Shown piece by piece: positions 5,564 through 6,072 of a stretch of DNA of 6,072 nucleotides. The notes beneath the pieces were generated by a model that ran no database searches, was not told where the DNA came from, and saw only the letters and a list, made by a program, of their open reading frames with translations. The position numbers were made by a program, and so were the translations under genes. Positions within the stretch are counted from its first letter, which is position 1. Each line of letters begins with the position of its first letter. Source of the DNA: Nitrososphaerota archaeon (GTDB lineage: Archaea > Thermoproteota > Nitrososphaeria > Nitrososphaerales > Nitrosopumilaceae); NCBI GenBank assembly GCA_028867395.1, contig JAGWGO010000102.1:1-6072 (forward strand), read 5' to 3'.

Positions 5564-5569
5564 ATCACT
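5564..5569 (-). promoter_or_regulatory. Shine-Dalgarno site of rpl22, containing the rps19 stop
   Basis: AGTGAT on the minus strand, then TATC and ATG 5559. The TGA inside it is the rps19 stop. It has the same layout and spacing as at rpl5 and rps8, which supports ATG 5559 over the GTG at 5568. Confidence 0.65.
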
Positions 5570-5960
5570 TTAATGGGACGTACAAACTGGACCTTGATGC
5601 TCCGACACCAGGTGCGCCGTGAACGACTCGCTTGTTTGTCATGGAGAACTCGCCAAGATAGTGGCCTACCATTTCGGGTTTGATATCCACTGGACGAAAT
5701 TCTTTGCCTGAAAATACTGAAATGTTAAGGCCAACCATGTATGGCAAAATTATTACATCGCGAAGGTGTGTCTTGATAGGTGTTTTCAGCTTGCCTGCTT
5801 TTGCAAGTTTTGTCTCCTCAAGCAACTTGCGCTTGCCGTCTGTGATTCCCCTTGTCAATGATCTTCTTGCACGAGCAGGTAAGAGATCAAACAACTTTTC
5901 AAGTGACATGTTTTGTAATTCTTCGACTGATATTCCCCTATACTTGAATTCTTTAACCAA
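5565..5960 (-). CDS. rps19: Small-subunit ribosomal protein S19 (uS19), TTG start
   Basis: This is uS19, in the head of the small subunit beside S13, near the A-site and the intersubunit bridge. It has 131 residues in the archaeal arrangement. An N-terminal helical part reads YRGISVEELQNMSLEKLFDLL (7-27), of the usual archaeal type. The signature region is VFSGKEFRPVDIKPEMVGHY (82-101), LGEFSMTNKRVVHGAPGVG (102-120) and the end ASRSSLYVPLK. The start is TTG at 5960. An in-frame TAA lies directly before it (5963-5961), so no upstream start is possible, and GGTGG (5971-5967) is spaced 6 bases. In most archaea rpl2 lies between rpl23 and this gene; here there are only 41 bases. Confidence 0.96.
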   Translation of the reverse strand: MVKEFKYRGISVEELQNMSLEKLFDLLPARARRSLTRGITDGKRKLLEETKLAKAGKLKTPIKTHLRDVIILPYMVGLNISVFSGKEFRPVDIKPEMVGHYLGEFSMTNKRVVHGAPGVGASRSSLYVPLK

Positions 5961-5966
5961 TTATTT

Positions 5967-5974
5967 CCACCTTT
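5967..5974 (-). promoter_or_regulatory. Shine-Dalgarno site of rps19 fixing a TTG start
   Basis: AAAGGTGG on the minus strand, with GGTGG 6 bases before TTG 5960. Together with the in-frame stop just upstream of the TTG it fixes the rps19 start. Confidence 0.7.
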
Positions 5975-6001
5975 ATCTGAGTTCGTTCACGGGCGACCAT
6001 A

Positions 6002-6072
6002 TTATAGCATTCCTATCTTGGTTGCAAGGTCTCTTGCCTTTTCAATTGTTTCAAATTTTACAAATGCCTTCT
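6002..6072 (-). CDS. rpl23: Large-subunit ribosomal protein L23 (uL23), C-terminal end only
   Basis: Only the last 22 complete codons before a TAA (6004-6002) are inside the window; the gene runs off the right edge. They read KAFVKFETIEKA (12 residues) then RDLATKIGML. This fits the end of archaeal L23, where a K-A-Y/F-V-K/R beta strand is followed by a short helix with A-x-K-I/L-G and a hydrophobic end. L23 sits at the tunnel exit next to L29 and is the main SRP contact. Its position immediately upstream of the S19-L22-S3 block agrees with the archaeal S10 operon. The evidence is a short fragment plus context. Confidence 0.85.
   Translation of the reverse strand, partial: KAFVKFETIEKARDLATKIGML

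Overview
The window is a stretch of archaeal ribosomal-protein operon, read entirely from the minus strand. Protein content and wording (for example the S8, L5, L22 and S14 sequences), eukaryote-like families such as S4e, an RNase P Rpp29 protein between L29 and S17, GGTGAT-type Shine-Dalgarno sites and non-ATG starts point to a Thaumarchaeon (Nitrososphaerota, ammonia-oxidising archaea). A few lines counted by eye give a GC content in the low-to-mid 40s. That would suit a Nitrosotenuis-like lineage better than the more AT-rich Nitrosopumilus, but the genus is a guess.

Reading in the direction of transcription, from right to left, the layout is: the 3' end of rpl23 (uL23), rps19, rpl22, rps3, rpl29, rnp1 (RNase P Rpp29), rps17, rpl14, rpl24, rps4e, rpl5, rps14, rps8 and rpl6, then a 44-base gap and a tRNA-Asn(GUU) gene. 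The last 76 bases hold an imperfect 26-base palindrome followed by a T-rich tract, and no gene. Neighbouring genes overlap by 1 to 11 bases or lie within 2 bases of each other, except for a 41-base gap between rpl23 and rps19. This makes one compact polycistronic unit with probable translational coupling. The promoter lies outside the window to the right.

All the proteins serve ribosome assembly except Rpp29, which helps RNase P trim tRNA 5' ends. A tRNA lies downstream on the same strand. Compared with the common archaeal S10/spc order, rpl2 is missing between rpl23 and rps19, sui1 is missing between rpl29 and rnp1, and rpl32e does not follow rpl6.

I see no novel system. The points worth a second look are the gene-order breaks, a lysine-rich tail on L24 and an acidic tail on S3, a recurring start signal in which the upstream stop codon sits inside the Shine-Dalgarno site, a forced TTG start on rps19, and the palindrome behind the tRNA.
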